Shown here piece by piece: positions 9,280-18,805 of a stretch of 64,000 nucleotides of DNA; the stretch's first letter is position 1, and the number at the start of each line of letters is the position of its first letter. Made by a program: the position numbers and the translations under genes. The notes beneath the pieces are model-generated. The model was not told the DNA's origin. It saw only the letters and a program-made list of their open reading frames with translations, and searched no databases. Source of the stretch: UM-FILTER-40-17 sp032251335 (GTDB lineage: Bacteria > Bacteroidota > Bacteroidia > Flavobacteriales > Flavobacteriaceae); the NCBI GenBank assembly GCA_032251335.1, contig JAVVDW010000001.1:1-64000 (forward strand), read 5' to 3'.

Positions 9280-10284
9280 ATGGAAGAAACTAAACAAGCT
9301 ACGGATATTAAATCCATTAATGAAAAGATTGAGAAAGAGAGTGCTTTTATCGACTTGTTGATGATGGAAGTCAACAAAGTGATTGTAGGGCAAAAGCACA
9401 TGATGGAAAGATTGCTGATTGGCTTGTTGGGACAGGGTCATATATTGCTGGAAGGCGTTCCGGGACTGGCCAAAACCTTAGCAATCAACACACTTTCCAA
9501 AGCGGTACAAGGCACTTTTAGCCGTATTCAGTTTACCCCCGATTTGTTGCCCGCCGATGTAGTTGGTACAATGATTTTTAATGTCAAGCAAAGCGATTTT
9601 TCCATTAAAAAAGGACCCATTTTCGCCAATTTTGTACTGGCAGATGAGATCAATCGTGCGCCTGCTAAAGTACAGTCTGCGCTGCTCGAAGCTATGCAGG
9701 AGAAACAAGTTACCATAGGCGACGAAACATTTATATTAGACAAACCCTTTTTGGTGTTGGCCACCCAAAACCCGGTAGAGCAGGAGGGAACCTATCCTTT
9801 ACCCGAAGCACAGGTAGACCGTTTTATGCTTAAAACAGTTATTGATTATCCTAAAATTCAGGATGAACAACTCATTATGAGGCAAAACTTGAAAGGGGCT
9901 TTTGAAAAAGTGAATGCCGTGATTTCTGTAGCACAAATTCTGAGAGCGCAAGAAGCTGTCAGGGAAGTTTACATGGACGAAAAAATTGAAAAATACATCT
10001 TGGATATTATTTTTGCTACGCGTTATCCGGAAAAATACAAATTGGAAGAACTAAAACCACTCATCAGTTTTGGTGCATCACCCAGAGGAAGCATCAACTT
10101 AGCGATGGCTTCCAAGTGTTATGCCTTTATCAAACGCCGTGGTTATGTAATCCCGGAAGATGTCCGGGCGGTGATTCACGATGTCTTGCGCCACAGAATT
10201 GGCATCACCTACGAAGCTGAAGCTGAAAATGTGACGTCGGTGGACATCATCAATAAAATTGTGAATGCTGTAGATGTTCCATAG
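9280..10284 (+). CDS. MoxR-family AAA+ ATPase
   Basis: A 334-residue AAA+ ATPase: Walker A GVPGLAKT (59-66), Walker B FVLADEIN (118-125), sensor ATQNP (161-165) and a C-terminal lid. MoxR proteins are chaperone-like ATPases that act with von Willebrand factor A (vWA) proteins, and this one opens an operon with a DUF58 protein and two vWA proteins. Gene order moxR-DUF58-x-batA-batB-batC-batD-batE is the Bacteroidota Bat arrangement, linked to oxygen and stress tolerance in Bacteroides. Location: cytoplasm. A 57-base gap to the next gene has a short perfect palindrome (10295-10311) without a T-run. Confidence 0.95.
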   Translation: MEETKQATDIKSINEKIEKESAFIDLLMMEVNKVIVGQKHMMERLLIGLLGQGHILLEGVPGLAKTLAINTLSKAVQGTFSRIQFTPDLLPADVVGTMIFNVKQSDFSIKKGPIFANFVLADEINRAPAKVQSALLEAMQEKQVTIGDETFILDKPFLVLATQNPVEQEGTYPLPEAQVDRFMLKTVIDYPKIQDEQLIMRQNLKGAFEKVNAVISVAQILRAQEAVREVYMDEKIEKYILDIIFATRYPEKYKLEELKPLISFGASPRGSINLAMASKCYAFIKRRGYVIPEDVRAVIHDVLRHRIGITYEAEAENVTSVDIINKIVNAVDVP

Positions 10285-10341
10285 GTTTTGCCCTTGGATG
10301 TTTTAAAAACATCTTCTTAACAAAGTTAAATTGCAAGAACC

Positions 10342-11205
10342 ATGGATACGAAGGAACTTCTCAAAAAAGTCCGAAAAATAGAAATTAAAACCCGCCGCTT
10401 GTCCGATCATATATTTTCGGGTGAGTACCACAGTCATTTTAAAGGTCGCGGGATGACATTTAGCGAAGTACGTCAATATCAGTTTGGCGATGATGTACGT
10501 GCCATTGATTGGAACGTTACGGCGCGCTACAACGAGCCCTATATCAAAGTGTTTGAAGAAGAACGCGAACTCACATTGATGTTGCTCGTGGATGTGAGCG
10601 GTTCGGAATCTTTTGGTACGGAAACCCAATTCAAAAGAGAGGTGATTACAGAGATTTCTGCTACGCTCACTTTTGCTGCTTTGCAAAACAACGACAAGGT
10701 TGGTTTGTTGCTGTTTACAGACCGGGTAGAGTTGTTTATCCCGCCCAAAAAAGGAAAATCGCACGCACTGCGCATTATCAGAGAATTGATAGAGTTTCAG
10801 CCCAAGAGTCAAAAAACAGATTTGTCTGTGGCCTTGCAATACCTCACAGGTGTTATGAAAAAGAAAGCCATCGTTTTTATACTGTCAGATTTTATTTCGC
10901 CGGATTACGAAAAACCGATGAAAGTATTGGGCAAAAAGCACGATGTAACAGGCATTAGAATATTTGACAAAAGGGAAGCAGAAATGCCAAACATTGGTTT
11001 GGTCAATGTGGTCGATCAGGAAACCGGGCAACATTTTCTGGTAAACACGGCATCTAAAAGCGTGAGATATCAGTACGCGGAATCTTTTAGAACGCGTGTC
11101 AAATATTTTGAAGACACTTTCAGTAGGAGCGGTGCGGGCGTTATTCAAATGAACGTTAAAGAATCTTATGTAAAAAAACTGTTGGGTTATTTCAAAGCAA
11201 GATAA
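10342..11205 (+). CDS. DUF58 domain protein of the Bat operon
   Basis: A 287-residue soluble protein with the DUF58 hallmark GDDVRAIDWN (49-58) and a vWA-like fold starting at LLVDVSGSES (81-90), which keeps a DxSxS metal site. It has no signal or membrane segment, so it should work in the cytoplasm, probably as a client or adaptor of the MoxR ATPase. It ends one base before the next gene, indicating tight coupling. Normal length for the family. Confidence 0.92.
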   Translation: MDTKELLKKVRKIEIKTRRLSDHIFSGEYHSHFKGRGMTFSEVRQYQFGDDVRAIDWNVTARYNEPYIKVFEEERELTLMLLVDVSGSESFGTETQFKREVITEISATLTFAALQNNDKVGLLLFTDRVELFIPPKKGKSHALRIIRELIEFQPKSQKTDLSVALQYLTGVMKKKAIVFILSDFISPDYEKPMKVLGKKHDVTGIRIFDKREAEMPNIGLVNVVDQETGQHFLVNTASKSVRYQYAESFRTRVKYFEDTFSRSGAGVIQMNVKESYVKKLLGYFKAR

Positions 11206-11206
11206 T

Positions 11207-12847
11207 ATGACGCCATACTACATACCACAATTTTTTACCAAAAGATGGATTCACCTTGTGCTTTTGGGTGTTTTTGGTTTTTTTATGGCCAAGCCATTGG
11301 CAGCGCAAGAAAAACCAAAACTACTCGTAAAGACAGATACTTCACTCATCAGAATAGGCGAAAGAATATTGTTGGAAGTAAGTGTGGAAGCAGATTCTAC
11401 AAGGCAGGTAACCTTTCCGGAAGAAGCAAAAAACTTTGGTTCTTTGGAAATTGTAGAACACATGCCTGTTGATACGTTTCGGGTGCAAGACCGTTACCGA
11501 CTCATCAAAAAATACGGCCTTACACAGTTCGATTCGGGCCACTATACCATTCCTTCTTTTCCTATCATCGTCAGCAGTCAAACCTACATGACAGATTCTT
11601 TGCAAGTACAAGTTTTGGACGTGCCGGTGGACACACTCAAACAAAAAATGTATGATATTAAAGATATCTTGAGCGTTACCATTCCGTCAGCATTCTGGAG
11701 GTTTTTTAAGTGGACCTTGTTTGTATTGATTTTATTGGCGTCCTTGGGTTACTATTTTTGGTATTTGCGCAAAAAGAAAAAAGAAGCAGAGGAGGAGCTT
11801 CCGCCTTACGAAAAAGCGGTTAAAGAATTGGAAATGCTCGATCAAATCTCCTTGAACGAACAAGCAGACTACAAACAATATTATTCTAAACTCACAGACG
11901 TTCTAAAAAACTATTACGAGTCTGAAGTTCAGGTAGATGTGATGGAATGTACTTCTGATGAGTTGTTGGAAAAAATTAATTTACTGGTAGATAGCGGCAA
12001 ATTAAAGCTAGACAAATCACATTTGACACAGCTCAGAAACACATTAAAGACGGCCGACTTGGTAAAATTTGCCAAATATCAAAATGACAGTTATGGCGCT
12101 TCAACAGACCGGGAGGCCATTAAAACTTTCATCAGCAGTACCCACGAAGCCATTCCCGAACCGACCGAAGAAGAAATTTTAGCTCAGGAGCGATATAAAG
12201 CATTGTTGACGCAAAAACGCAAAAAACAAAGAGTCACCGCAGCGATGGTGGCACTTTCTTTGGTATTGGTTGGCACGGCCATCACCATGGTAGCCAGATA
12301 TGGGTTTCGCCAGGCTTTAGATACTGTTTTGCGCAATCCGGGTAAGGTTATGCTCGATGGCGATTGGGTGTACAGCGAATACGGCGTGCCTATGGTTGGC
12401 ATAGAAACCCCTCGGGTGTTAAAACAAGTAAAAGTAGCCATTCCGCCCGGCAGTGAGCAAGTCATTAGTAGTATGTCTAACTATGCGTACGGGCAGTTGG
12501 GTGAAAATTTCTATGTGGTGGTGAATCACATCAATTTTAATCCGCAGATAGACATCACCAACGACCAAGTAAAAGAATTGACAGAAGAGGAGTTGAAACA
12601 ACGATTAAATTTAGAAGATTTTCAGTTGGAGAGCCAAGACATTACCATAGATGGCATCAACGGTGTTCGAAAAACCGGTACTTTCTTGCAAGGTTCTAAA
12701 CAGTATCACTACGATGCATTCACTTTTTTTGTCAAACCGAGCATGCGTCAAATCGTGATCGTGTACGATACGGATATGCGTTATTACGATGAGATATCAA
12801 AGCGCATCGTTGAATCACTCATACTTAACAAAGAAACTAAGCCATAG
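11207..12847 (+). CDS. BatD-like multidomain membrane protein of the Bat operon
   Basis: A 546-residue protein not matched to one named family. An N-terminal hydrophobic signal (about 15-34) is followed by an immunoglobulin-like segment resembling the start of BatD proteins (LIRIGERILLEVSVEA). A membrane span (about 163-185) leads to a cytoplasmic stretch like DUF4381 proteins, with basic RKKKKEAEEE just after the membrane. A third span lies near 343-362. The final 180 residues would be outside the cytoplasm and end in a motif resembling PsbP/DcrB-type domains (RQIVIVYDTDMRYYDE). It lies between DUF58 and BatA with gaps of 1 and 3 bases. Probably a scaffold tying the MoxR/vWA machinery to the envelope; the tail function is unknown. 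Confidence 0.75.
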   Translation: MTPYYIPQFFTKRWIHLVLLGVFGFFMAKPLAAQEKPKLLVKTDTSLIRIGERILLEVSVEADSTRQVTFPEEAKNFGSLEIVEHMPVDTFRVQDRYRLIKKYGLTQFDSGHYTIPSFPIIVSSQTYMTDSLQVQVLDVPVDTLKQKMYDIKDILSVTIPSAFWRFFKWTLFVLILLASLGYYFWYLRKKKKEAEEELPPYEKAVKELEMLDQISLNEQADYKQYYSKLTDVLKNYYESEVQVDVMECTSDELLEKINLLVDSGKLKLDKSHLTQLRNTLKTADLVKFAKYQNDSYGASTDREAIKTFISSTHEAIPEPTEEEILAQERYKALLTQKRKKQRVTAAMVALSLVLVGTAITMVARYGFRQALDTVLRNPGKVMLDGDWVYSEYGVPMVGIETPRVLKQVKVAIPPGSEQVISSMSNYAYGQLGENFYVVVNHINFNPQIDITNDQVKELTEEELKQRLNLEDFQLESQDITIDGINGVRKTGTFLQGSKQYHYDAFTFFVKPSMRQIVIVYDTDMRYYDEISKRIVESLILNKETKP

Positions 12848-12850
12848 CAG

Positions 12851-13855
12851 ATGTTTGAAAATATCACATACGAAAATCCCGAATTTTTTTGGCTATTTCT
12901 ACTCCTGCCTGTAACCGTGGCATGGTATGTTTGGCAACGAAGAAACCAAACGGCTGTACTTCAGCTTTCCAACACCCAGGCTTTTGTTGCACAAAGGTCT
13001 TTTTTATCAAAATTAAAACCGCTTCTTTTTGTGCTAAGGCTTTTGGCGCTTGCCGCTTTAATTGTGGCTATGGCTCGGCCCCAAACGGTAGATGAATTTT
13101 CCAAAATAAAAAAAACAGAAGGAATAGATATTGTGATGTCTATCGATATATCCGGAAGTATGTTGGCGCGTGATTTTAGGCCCAATAGGCTAGAGGCACT
13201 TAAAAATGTGGCAGCAAACTTTGTACGCGAAAGGCCCAATGACAGAATTGGCATCGTAGTATTTGCCGGTGAAAGTTTTACCAAAACACCTGTCACATCG
13301 GACAAAGAGATGGTTTTGAGGGCTTTGTCGGAAATTAGTTTTGACAACAGAATGAACCAGGGAACCGCCATTGGCATGGGATTGGCTACTGCTGTCAATA
13401 GGCTCAAAGAAAGTCAAGCCCTAAGCAAAGTCATTATTCTTTTAACAGATGGCGTCAACAATGCCGGTTCCATAGACCCTAGAATTGCTTCGGAACTGGC
13501 AAAAGAATTTAATATTAAAACCTACACCATTGGTGTGGGGACAAACGGTACGGCACCTTCGCCAGTAGCCATAGACAATGCCGGGAATTTTATTTATCAA
13601 AACGTACCCGTAGAAATAGATGAAAAGTTGCTAAACGAAATCGCCGAGGAAACAGGCGGAAAGTATTTTAGGGCAACCGACAACAAAAAATTACAAGAAA
13701 TATATGAGGAAATTAACAAGCTTGAGAAAACCGAAATAGAAGAGTTTAAATACACCAATCGGGAAGAAAAATATCGATTGTGGGTGTGGCTTGCCGGCAT
13801 TTTTCTGTTGACAGAAGTGTTGATGCGGTGGACGCTTTTTAGAAGTTTTATTTAA
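12851..13855 (+). CDS. batA: BatA, membrane-anchored vWA protein
   Basis: A 334-residue protein with two N-terminal membrane spans (about 11-27 and 57-75), a vWA domain with MIDAS motif DISGS (99-103) and TDGVNN further on, and a C-terminal span (about 312-332). This layout is diagnostic of BatA/BatB. The metal-dependent site should bind a protein partner, probably within the Bat complex on the inner membrane. The BatA name follows its place before the second vWA gene. The gap to the next gene is 17 bases. Confidence 0.92.
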   Translation: MFENITYENPEFFWLFLLLPVTVAWYVWQRRNQTAVLQLSNTQAFVAQRSFLSKLKPLLFVLRLLALAALIVAMARPQTVDEFSKIKKTEGIDIVMSIDISGSMLARDFRPNRLEALKNVAANFVRERPNDRIGIVVFAGESFTKTPVTSDKEMVLRALSEISFDNRMNQGTAIGMGLATAVNRLKESQALSKVIILLTDGVNNAGSIDPRIASELAKEFNIKTYTIGVGTNGTAPSPVAIDNAGNFIYQNVPVEIDEKLLNEIAEETGGKYFRATDNKKLQEIYEEINKLEKTEIEEFKYTNREEKYRLWVWLAGIFLLTEVLMRWTLFRSFI

Positions 13856-13872
13856 AAAAACAGACAACAATT

Positions 13873-14910
13873 ATGTATCTTTTTGAAGCACAAAAATATT
13901 TTATCTGGTTGGCAGTAATTCCTGTGGTCATCGGTCTGTTTTTGTGGTTGATGTGGTGGCGAAAACGCGCACAGAAGCGATTTGCATCCTCCGTTTTTAT
14001 GAAGGTTTTGAGTCCGGATACATCTATTTTTAAGCCGATTTTAAAACTTATTATGATATGTCTAACACTTCTTAGTATGGTACTTGCTTTGGTTAATCCC
14101 AAAATGGGCACCAAGGTGGAAAAAATCAAAAGAGAAGGCATCGATATTGTATTTGCTTTAGACGTTTCCAGAAGTATGTTGGCAGAAGACATTGCACCCA
14201 GTCGTATTGAGAAATCAAAGCAAATTATCACGCAGATTATCAACGAACTTGCAGGAGATAGAATAGGCTTGGTTGTTTATGCAGCCAGTGCGTATCCTTT
14301 GCTCCCCATGACCTCCGATTACAGCGCTGCAAAAATGTTTCTGCAGAGTGCTAATACCGATATGCTATCGTCTCAAGGGACGGCTTTTTCTGAGGCCTTA
14401 CAGCTGAGTCAAGGTCTGTTCAATATGGAAGAGCAAACCAACAAAGTCATTATAGTGGTGTCTGACGGTGAAGATCACGAAGGAAATTTAGAAGCTTCAA
14501 CAGCTGCTTTAAAAGAATCGGGGATTAAAGTGTTTACCATCGGAATAGGAAAAGTAAACGGCGGACCCATACCGCTCAAACAAGGCGGCGTAGTTACAAG
14601 CTATATCAAAGACAACCAGGGCGAAACCGTCATCACCAAGCTCAACGAAACACTATTGATGGATTTGGCATCTCAGGCAGATGGTTTCTACCAAAATGGC
14701 AGCAACACCGCACAGGTGGTAGATTTTGTAAAAGATAAAATCAATCAGTTCGACAAAACCGAATTTGACGCCCAGCAATTCTCAGATTTCAAATCTCAAT
14801 TTCAGTGGTTTGTAGGCTTAGCCATAGGTTTTTTATTTATCGATGTTTTCTTCTTGGAAAGAAAGACCAAGTGGCTGCAAAAGTTAAACTTATTCAATGA
14901 AAACGCATGA
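13873..14910 (+). CDS. batB: BatB, membrane-anchored vWA protein
   Basis: A 345-residue paralogue of BatA: two N-terminal spans (about 10-28 and 55-74), a vWA domain with MIDAS motif DVSRS (97-101) and VSDGEDHEG later, and a C-terminal membrane span (about 312-330). BatA and BatB are thought to work together, supported here by adjacency and shared topology. A 124-base gap follows, the longest within the operon, containing a weak palindrome (14974-14991). Confidence 0.92.
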   Translation: MYLFEAQKYFIWLAVIPVVIGLFLWLMWWRKRAQKRFASSVFMKVLSPDTSIFKPILKLIMICLTLLSMVLALVNPKMGTKVEKIKREGIDIVFALDVSRSMLAEDIAPSRIEKSKQIITQIINELAGDRIGLVVYAASAYPLLPMTSDYSAAKMFLQSANTDMLSSQGTAFSEALQLSQGLFNMEEQTNKVIIVVSDGEDHEGNLEASTAALKESGIKVFTIGIGKVNGGPIPLKQGGVVTSYIKDNQGETVITKLNETLLMDLASQADGFYQNGSNTAQVVDFVKDKINQFDKTEFDAQQFSDFKSQFQWFVGLAIGFLFIDVFFLERKTKWLQKLNLFNENA

Positions 14911-15034
14911 TAAATTTTAAAGAAATGAAATGCCCATCCGCAATCAACAAACAATTTGATAGGTTTATCTCGGCATTACATTCTAGTAATGAGCTACGGA
15001 GAAGCACGAATTATAAAACTAAAAAAATACACAA

Positions 15035-15805
15035 ATGAAAAAGCTATTGACGAGTTTTTTTTTATTGTTTGTCTCTATTGTGTTCGCTCAAAAGGATCTC
15101 AAGGAAACGGCTCAAGGCAACGCCAATTTTTCCGATAAAAAGCTGATTGACGCCGAAGCAGATTACCGGGAAGCCATTTCCTACAATGGTACCAATTACA
15201 TTCCACAGTTTAATTTGGGCAACACACTCTACCGAGACGAGCAGGTAACTGCGGCCGAACAACGATTTAAAGAAGCCGCAGCGCAAGCGGTTACTAAAGC
15301 CGACAAGCACAAAGCCTACCATAATTTGGGCAACAGTTATATGCTTCAAAAGAAATACAAAGAAGCGGTTGAAGCTTATAAAAACGCCCTGCGAAACAAC
15401 CCCACAGACGACGAAACCCGTTACAATTTAGCCCTGGCAAAACAAAAACAAGAACAAGAAGGTGGCGGTGGCGGCGGCGGTGGAGAAGGTGATGATAAGG
15501 ATCAAAACAAAGAACAGAATCAGCAAGACAAAAAGGAAGGCGACCAAAACAAAGACAACCAAAACAAAGGCGATCAGGATAAAAAAGATCCCAACAAACC
15601 CGAGGACAAACAAGGTGACCAGCCCAAAGATCCAGGTGAACAAAAAGAACAACCCGCCCAACCCAAACCGCAACAGGGACAAATGTCGCCTCAGCAAATA
15701 AAAAACCTATTAAAAGCTGCGGAAAACGAAGAGAAAAAATCACAGGAAAAACTTCAATTGGAAAAAATGGAAGGCCAGCCCAAAAAAAACGAAAAAGACT
15801 GGTAA
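15035..15805 (+). CDS. batC: BatC, periplasmic TPR protein with charged tail
   Basis: A 256-residue exported protein. A signal peptide (1-19, ending FAQ) is followed by two to three TPR repeats (about 22-138). A run of eight glycines (143-150) then leads into a low-complexity tail rich in Gln, Lys, Asp, Asn and Pro (151-235) and a short charged helix. The TPR-plus-hydrophilic-tail design is characteristic of BatC. TPRs suggest a protein-binding role in the periplasm. The ATG was chosen because it starts a perfect signal peptide. Confidence 0.9.
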   Translation: MKKLLTSFFLLFVSIVFAQKDLKETAQGNANFSDKKLIDAEADYREAISYNGTNYIPQFNLGNTLYRDEQVTAAEQRFKEAAAQAVTKADKHKAYHNLGNSYMLQKKYKEAVEAYKNALRNNPTDDETRYNLALAKQKQEQEGGGGGGGGEGDDKDQNKEQNQQDKKEGDQNKDNQNKGDQDKKDPNKPEDKQGDQPKDPGEQKEQPAQPKPQQGQMSPQQIKNLLKAAENEEKKSQEKLQLEKMEGQPKKNEKDW

Positions 15806-15876
15806 TAAAGGTTTAGAATTTTATTAAGAGAATTCTTATAAGTATATAACTAAATTTGCCAGCAATTTGTCAAAAG

Positions 15877-17667
15877 ATGCGAACTAAACAACAAATCATT
15901 GCGAAATTACCCTACAGCCTGTGTCTGTTGCTGATTTGTATGTCTGCTTGGTCCGTTCAGGCGCAAATGGAGTTTGAAGCAAAAGTCAGCAAGTCGCAGC
16001 TTGGCATCAACGAAAGGTTGCGTATAGATTTTGTGATGAATCAGGACGGCGATGATTTTACGCCACCCGATTTTGAGACCTTTCAAATTGTGGGCGGTCC
16101 CTCGCAGCAGGTAAGCCAACAGTGGCTAAACGGAAAAAAATCTTTTTCAAAGATCTATTCCTATTTCCTGCAGCCCACCAAAAGAGGTCGATTTACCATC
16201 AAACAAGCCTCCATACAGTACGACGGTCAAATCTATAAAACCACACCAATAGAGATTGAAGTTACTGCGGCCGTAGAAATTCCCAAAGATCCGAACGACC
16301 CCGATTATATCGCCTCTCAAAACATACATTTGGTGGCCGAAGTTTCCAATACCAATCCTTACTTAAACGAACCCATACTGATTACCTATAAACTCTATGT
16401 GAGTAACTATACCAATGTATCAGACTACAGTGTCATAGATGTGCCGGACTACAAGGATTTTTGGAATCAAAAACTGGAAAGAAAACAAGGCATACAGAAC
16501 ACTACTTACAAAGGTCAGGACTACCGCTACGCAGTCATACACGAAGTCATTTTGTATCCGCAGAAGACCGGTAATATAGAAATCAACCCGATGAGTATTG
16601 AAGTTTTAACAGGTGTCAGAACCAACAAAAAAGATTTTTTTGGAAATTTTGTTTACAGAAACATCAAAAAAGTTTTCAATTCTTCTACACAGCTAATTAG
16701 TGTCAGACCCCTTCCGGATGCTGGAAAACCCGCAGATTTTGCCGGAGCTGTAGGCGATTTTTCGTTGGAGGTGTTATTGACAAAGGACAAGTTGAAAGCC
16801 ACAGAATCAACCCAGGCCAAAGTGACCATTTCCGGATCGGGCAATTTGAAACTTTTCAACTTGCCCCCCCTAGAATTTCCCAACGGCATTGAGGTTTATG
16901 AACCGGAACATTCGGAAAACATAAATACGACGTCCAAAGGTATGCAAGGTAGTATTTCGGATACCTACACCTTGGTGCCTTCTCGCCAAGGAAAATACCC
17001 CATCAGTGGCGTGCGCTTTTCCTATTTTGACCCACAACGCAAGACCTACAAAACCCTGACCTCGGAAGATTTGCTTATTGAAGCAACTGAAGCACCCGGT
17101 GGTGCTGTGGCATCGCTACCTTCCAATGCGGGCAATGTGCCCAAACAGGCAGTCAGTATGTTGGGAAATCAGTTGAGGTATTTAAAACGCAACAGTAATT
17201 TTGTAAACATAAACAACAAGGCCTTTTTTCAGTCACCCGCGTTTTATACACTTCTAGTGAGTCCGCTGCTCATGATTCCTATTATTGTTTTTGTGAGTCG
17301 CAAACACAGGGAAAGAGCTGCTGATGAAGTGGGCAATAAGCAGCGTTCGGCCAACAAACTTGCAAAAAAATACTTGTCGGTTGCCAAGAAGGAAATTGAT
17401 AAAAGTGAAGTGTTTTACGAGGTATTGGAAAGGGCATTACACAATTATTTAAAGGCAAAATTGCACATAGAAACCGCTGAGTTTTCCAAAGATAAAATAC
17501 AACAATTGCTACTCGAGAAAAAAGTAGATGCAACCACCACCTCAGATTTTGTCAATTTGTTACAAAGTTGCGAATTGGCGCGTTATACACCCATATCTGA
17601 AGGTGCAACCAAACACGATTACGAGAAGTCGGCTGCTGTTATTTCTCTTTTAGACAAACAGTTATAA
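15877..17667 (+). CDS. batD: BatD, oxygen-tolerance membrane protein
   Basis: A 596-residue BatD-family protein. The reading frame extends upstream to a TTG at 15856, but the ATG at 15877 is preferred because it directly starts a signal peptide (KLPYSLCLLLICM, cut near VQAQ). Several beta-rich repeats typical of BatD fill residues about 25-430. A membrane span (about 455-475, starting FYTLLVSPLLMIPIIVFV) and a cytoplasmic helical domain follow. The bulk is periplasmic, so it may present the Bat complex to the envelope. It is followed by batE after 10 bases. Confidence 0.92.
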   Translation: MRTKQQIIAKLPYSLCLLLICMSAWSVQAQMEFEAKVSKSQLGINERLRIDFVMNQDGDDFTPPDFETFQIVGGPSQQVSQQWLNGKKSFSKIYSYFLQPTKRGRFTIKQASIQYDGQIYKTTPIEIEVTAAVEIPKDPNDPDYIASQNIHLVAEVSNTNPYLNEPILITYKLYVSNYTNVSDYSVIDVPDYKDFWNQKLERKQGIQNTTYKGQDYRYAVIHEVILYPQKTGNIEINPMSIEVLTGVRTNKKDFFGNFVYRNIKKVFNSSTQLISVRPLPDAGKPADFAGAVGDFSLEVLLTKDKLKATESTQAKVTISGSGNLKLFNLPPLEFPNGIEVYEPEHSENINTTSKGMQGSISDTYTLVPSRQGKYPISGVRFSYFDPQRKTYKTLTSEDLLIEATEAPGGAVASLPSNAGNVPKQAVSMLGNQLRYLKRNSNFVNINNKAFFQSPAFYTLLVSPLLMIPIIVFVSRKHRERAADEVGNKQRSANKLAKKYLSVAKKEIDKSEVFYEVLERALHNYLKAKLHIETAEFSKDKIQQLLLEKKVDATTTSDFVNLLQSCELARYTPISEGATKHDYEKSAAVISLLDKQL

Positions 17668-17677
17668 AACAAGATGT

Positions 17678-18463
17678 ATGTTTCAAACGAATAACATATT
17701 GAAATTTACCGCGCTGAGAAGTGGGTTGCTTTTTTTGTTTTTCTCAATGCAATTGAGCACTGTGGCACAAGAGGAAGTTTTCAGTGAAGCCAATGAGTTG
17801 TATAACCAAGAACAATATACGCAGGCCATAGAAAAATACGAGGCCATACTCAATGCCAAAAAGCATTCGGCAGAATTGTACTACAATATGGGCAATGCCT
17901 ACTACAAAACAGACCAACTCGGACAGGCTATTTATTATTTTGAAAAAGCCTTGCGTTTGGCACCTGATGATGAGGATATACAGAATAATTTGGCCTTTGC
18001 CAAAAACCAAACCATAGATGTCATCACACCTTTGCCTAAAGTAGGTTTCAATGCATTAGTGAGAAAAGTTGGGGCATTGCTCTCTGTCAATAGTTGGGCA
18101 ATATTTGCTATCATTTCAGCTTTTTTAGTAGCCTTGTGCTATTTGTTGTACGCCTACGCCCACAAGAGCTTCATCAAAAGAATTTACTTTACTGCATTTT
18201 TGTTCAGCATTTTTGCGGGGGCTTTTGCTTTAAGTTTTGCTTTTATCGAAAACACCTACCAAAAAAACCATCGAGAAGCCATTGTTTTTTCATTGGAAGT
18301 ACAAGTGAAGAATGAGCCTTTAGAAAACAGTGAAACTTCATTTTTGCTGCATGAGGGTACAAAGGTACAAGTATTGGAATCTGCCGACAATTGGTTTAAA
18401 ATAAAATTGGCCGATGGAAAGTTAGGTTGGATGCAAGCCGATAATTTAAAATTATTTAATTGA
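17678..18463 (+). CDS. batE: BatE, TPR and SH3-type membrane protein
   Basis: A 261-residue protein with a signal sequence (about 10-30), TPR repeats (about 34-110, including AELYYNMGNAYYKTDQLGQA), two membrane spans (about 132-152 and 158-182) and a C-terminal bacterial SH3-like domain (about 203-258, ending KLADGKLGWMQADNLKLF). The domain order matches BatE. The SH3 domain suggests contact with peptidoglycan or a protein partner. The stop codon overlaps the start of the following small gene (TTGA). Confidence 0.9.
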   Translation: MFQTNNILKFTALRSGLLFLFFSMQLSTVAQEEVFSEANELYNQEQYTQAIEKYEAILNAKKHSAELYYNMGNAYYKTDQLGQAIYYFEKALRLAPDDEDIQNNLAFAKNQTIDVITPLPKVGFNALVRKVGALLSVNSWAIFAIISAFLVALCYLLYAYAHKSFIKRIYFTAFLFSIFAGAFALSFAFIENTYQKNHREAIVFSLEVQVKNEPLENSETSFLLHEGTKVQVLESADNWFKIKLADGKLGWMQADNLKLFN

Positions 18464-18771
18464 ATAAGAGAAACTTTATATTGTTTTTTGTTTGCCTTTT
18501 CACACTTTATTTTGTGTTGAGCGGATTTGTAGTTCGTCTTATCGACAACAATGAGAGTTTTATTGTTGTGTTTTGGAACAGCAATGAAGAAGAAAAAACC
18601 GGCTCGCAATTGTTCAATTTTGAAGAAGCCGTTTATTCCTCTAATTTTTTATCCGATGTAAATGAAGATGTTCACAAAAAAGGAATGTTGCTTTCTTACC
18701 TTAATAATAGTTTTACCGAAGTGGTTTTGGAACTGACTACACCGCCACCTAAGGTGATAATTGTTTGTTAG
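18460..18771 (+). CDS. Small membrane-anchored protein ending the Bat operon
   Basis: A 103-residue protein with one N-terminal hydrophobic segment (about 5-25) and a soluble remainder without cysteines until the last residue. No family recognised. The proposed start is TTG at 18460, overlapping the batE stop (TTGA); no ATG precedes the hydrophobic segment. The overlap suggests translational coupling to batE. The residue pattern (FNFEEAVYSSNFLSDV) reads like real protein. Its function cannot be assigned. Confidence 0.6.
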   Translation: MNKRNFILFFVCLFTLYFVLSGFVVRLIDNNESFIVVFWNSNEEEKTGSQLFNFEEAVYSSNFLSDVNEDVHKKGMLLSYLNNSFTEVVLELTTPPPKVIIVC

Positions 18772-18805
18772 TTATCAAATAATTGTCAACCTAATCACAA
18801 ATCAC

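Noticed and set aside
10303..10839. 178-codon frame antisense to the DUF58 gene
   Set aside because: Lies wholly opposite a strongly supported gene and shows no motif or signal; a shadow of its codon use.
14974..14991. CATTAC...GTAATG inverted repeat between batB and batC
   Set aside because: Short arms in AT-rich DNA; no T-run and no promoter box beside it.
15460..15484. GGC/GGT-rich tract in batC as a possible repeat element
   Set aside because: It encodes the glycine linker of BatC in frame and needs no other explanation.
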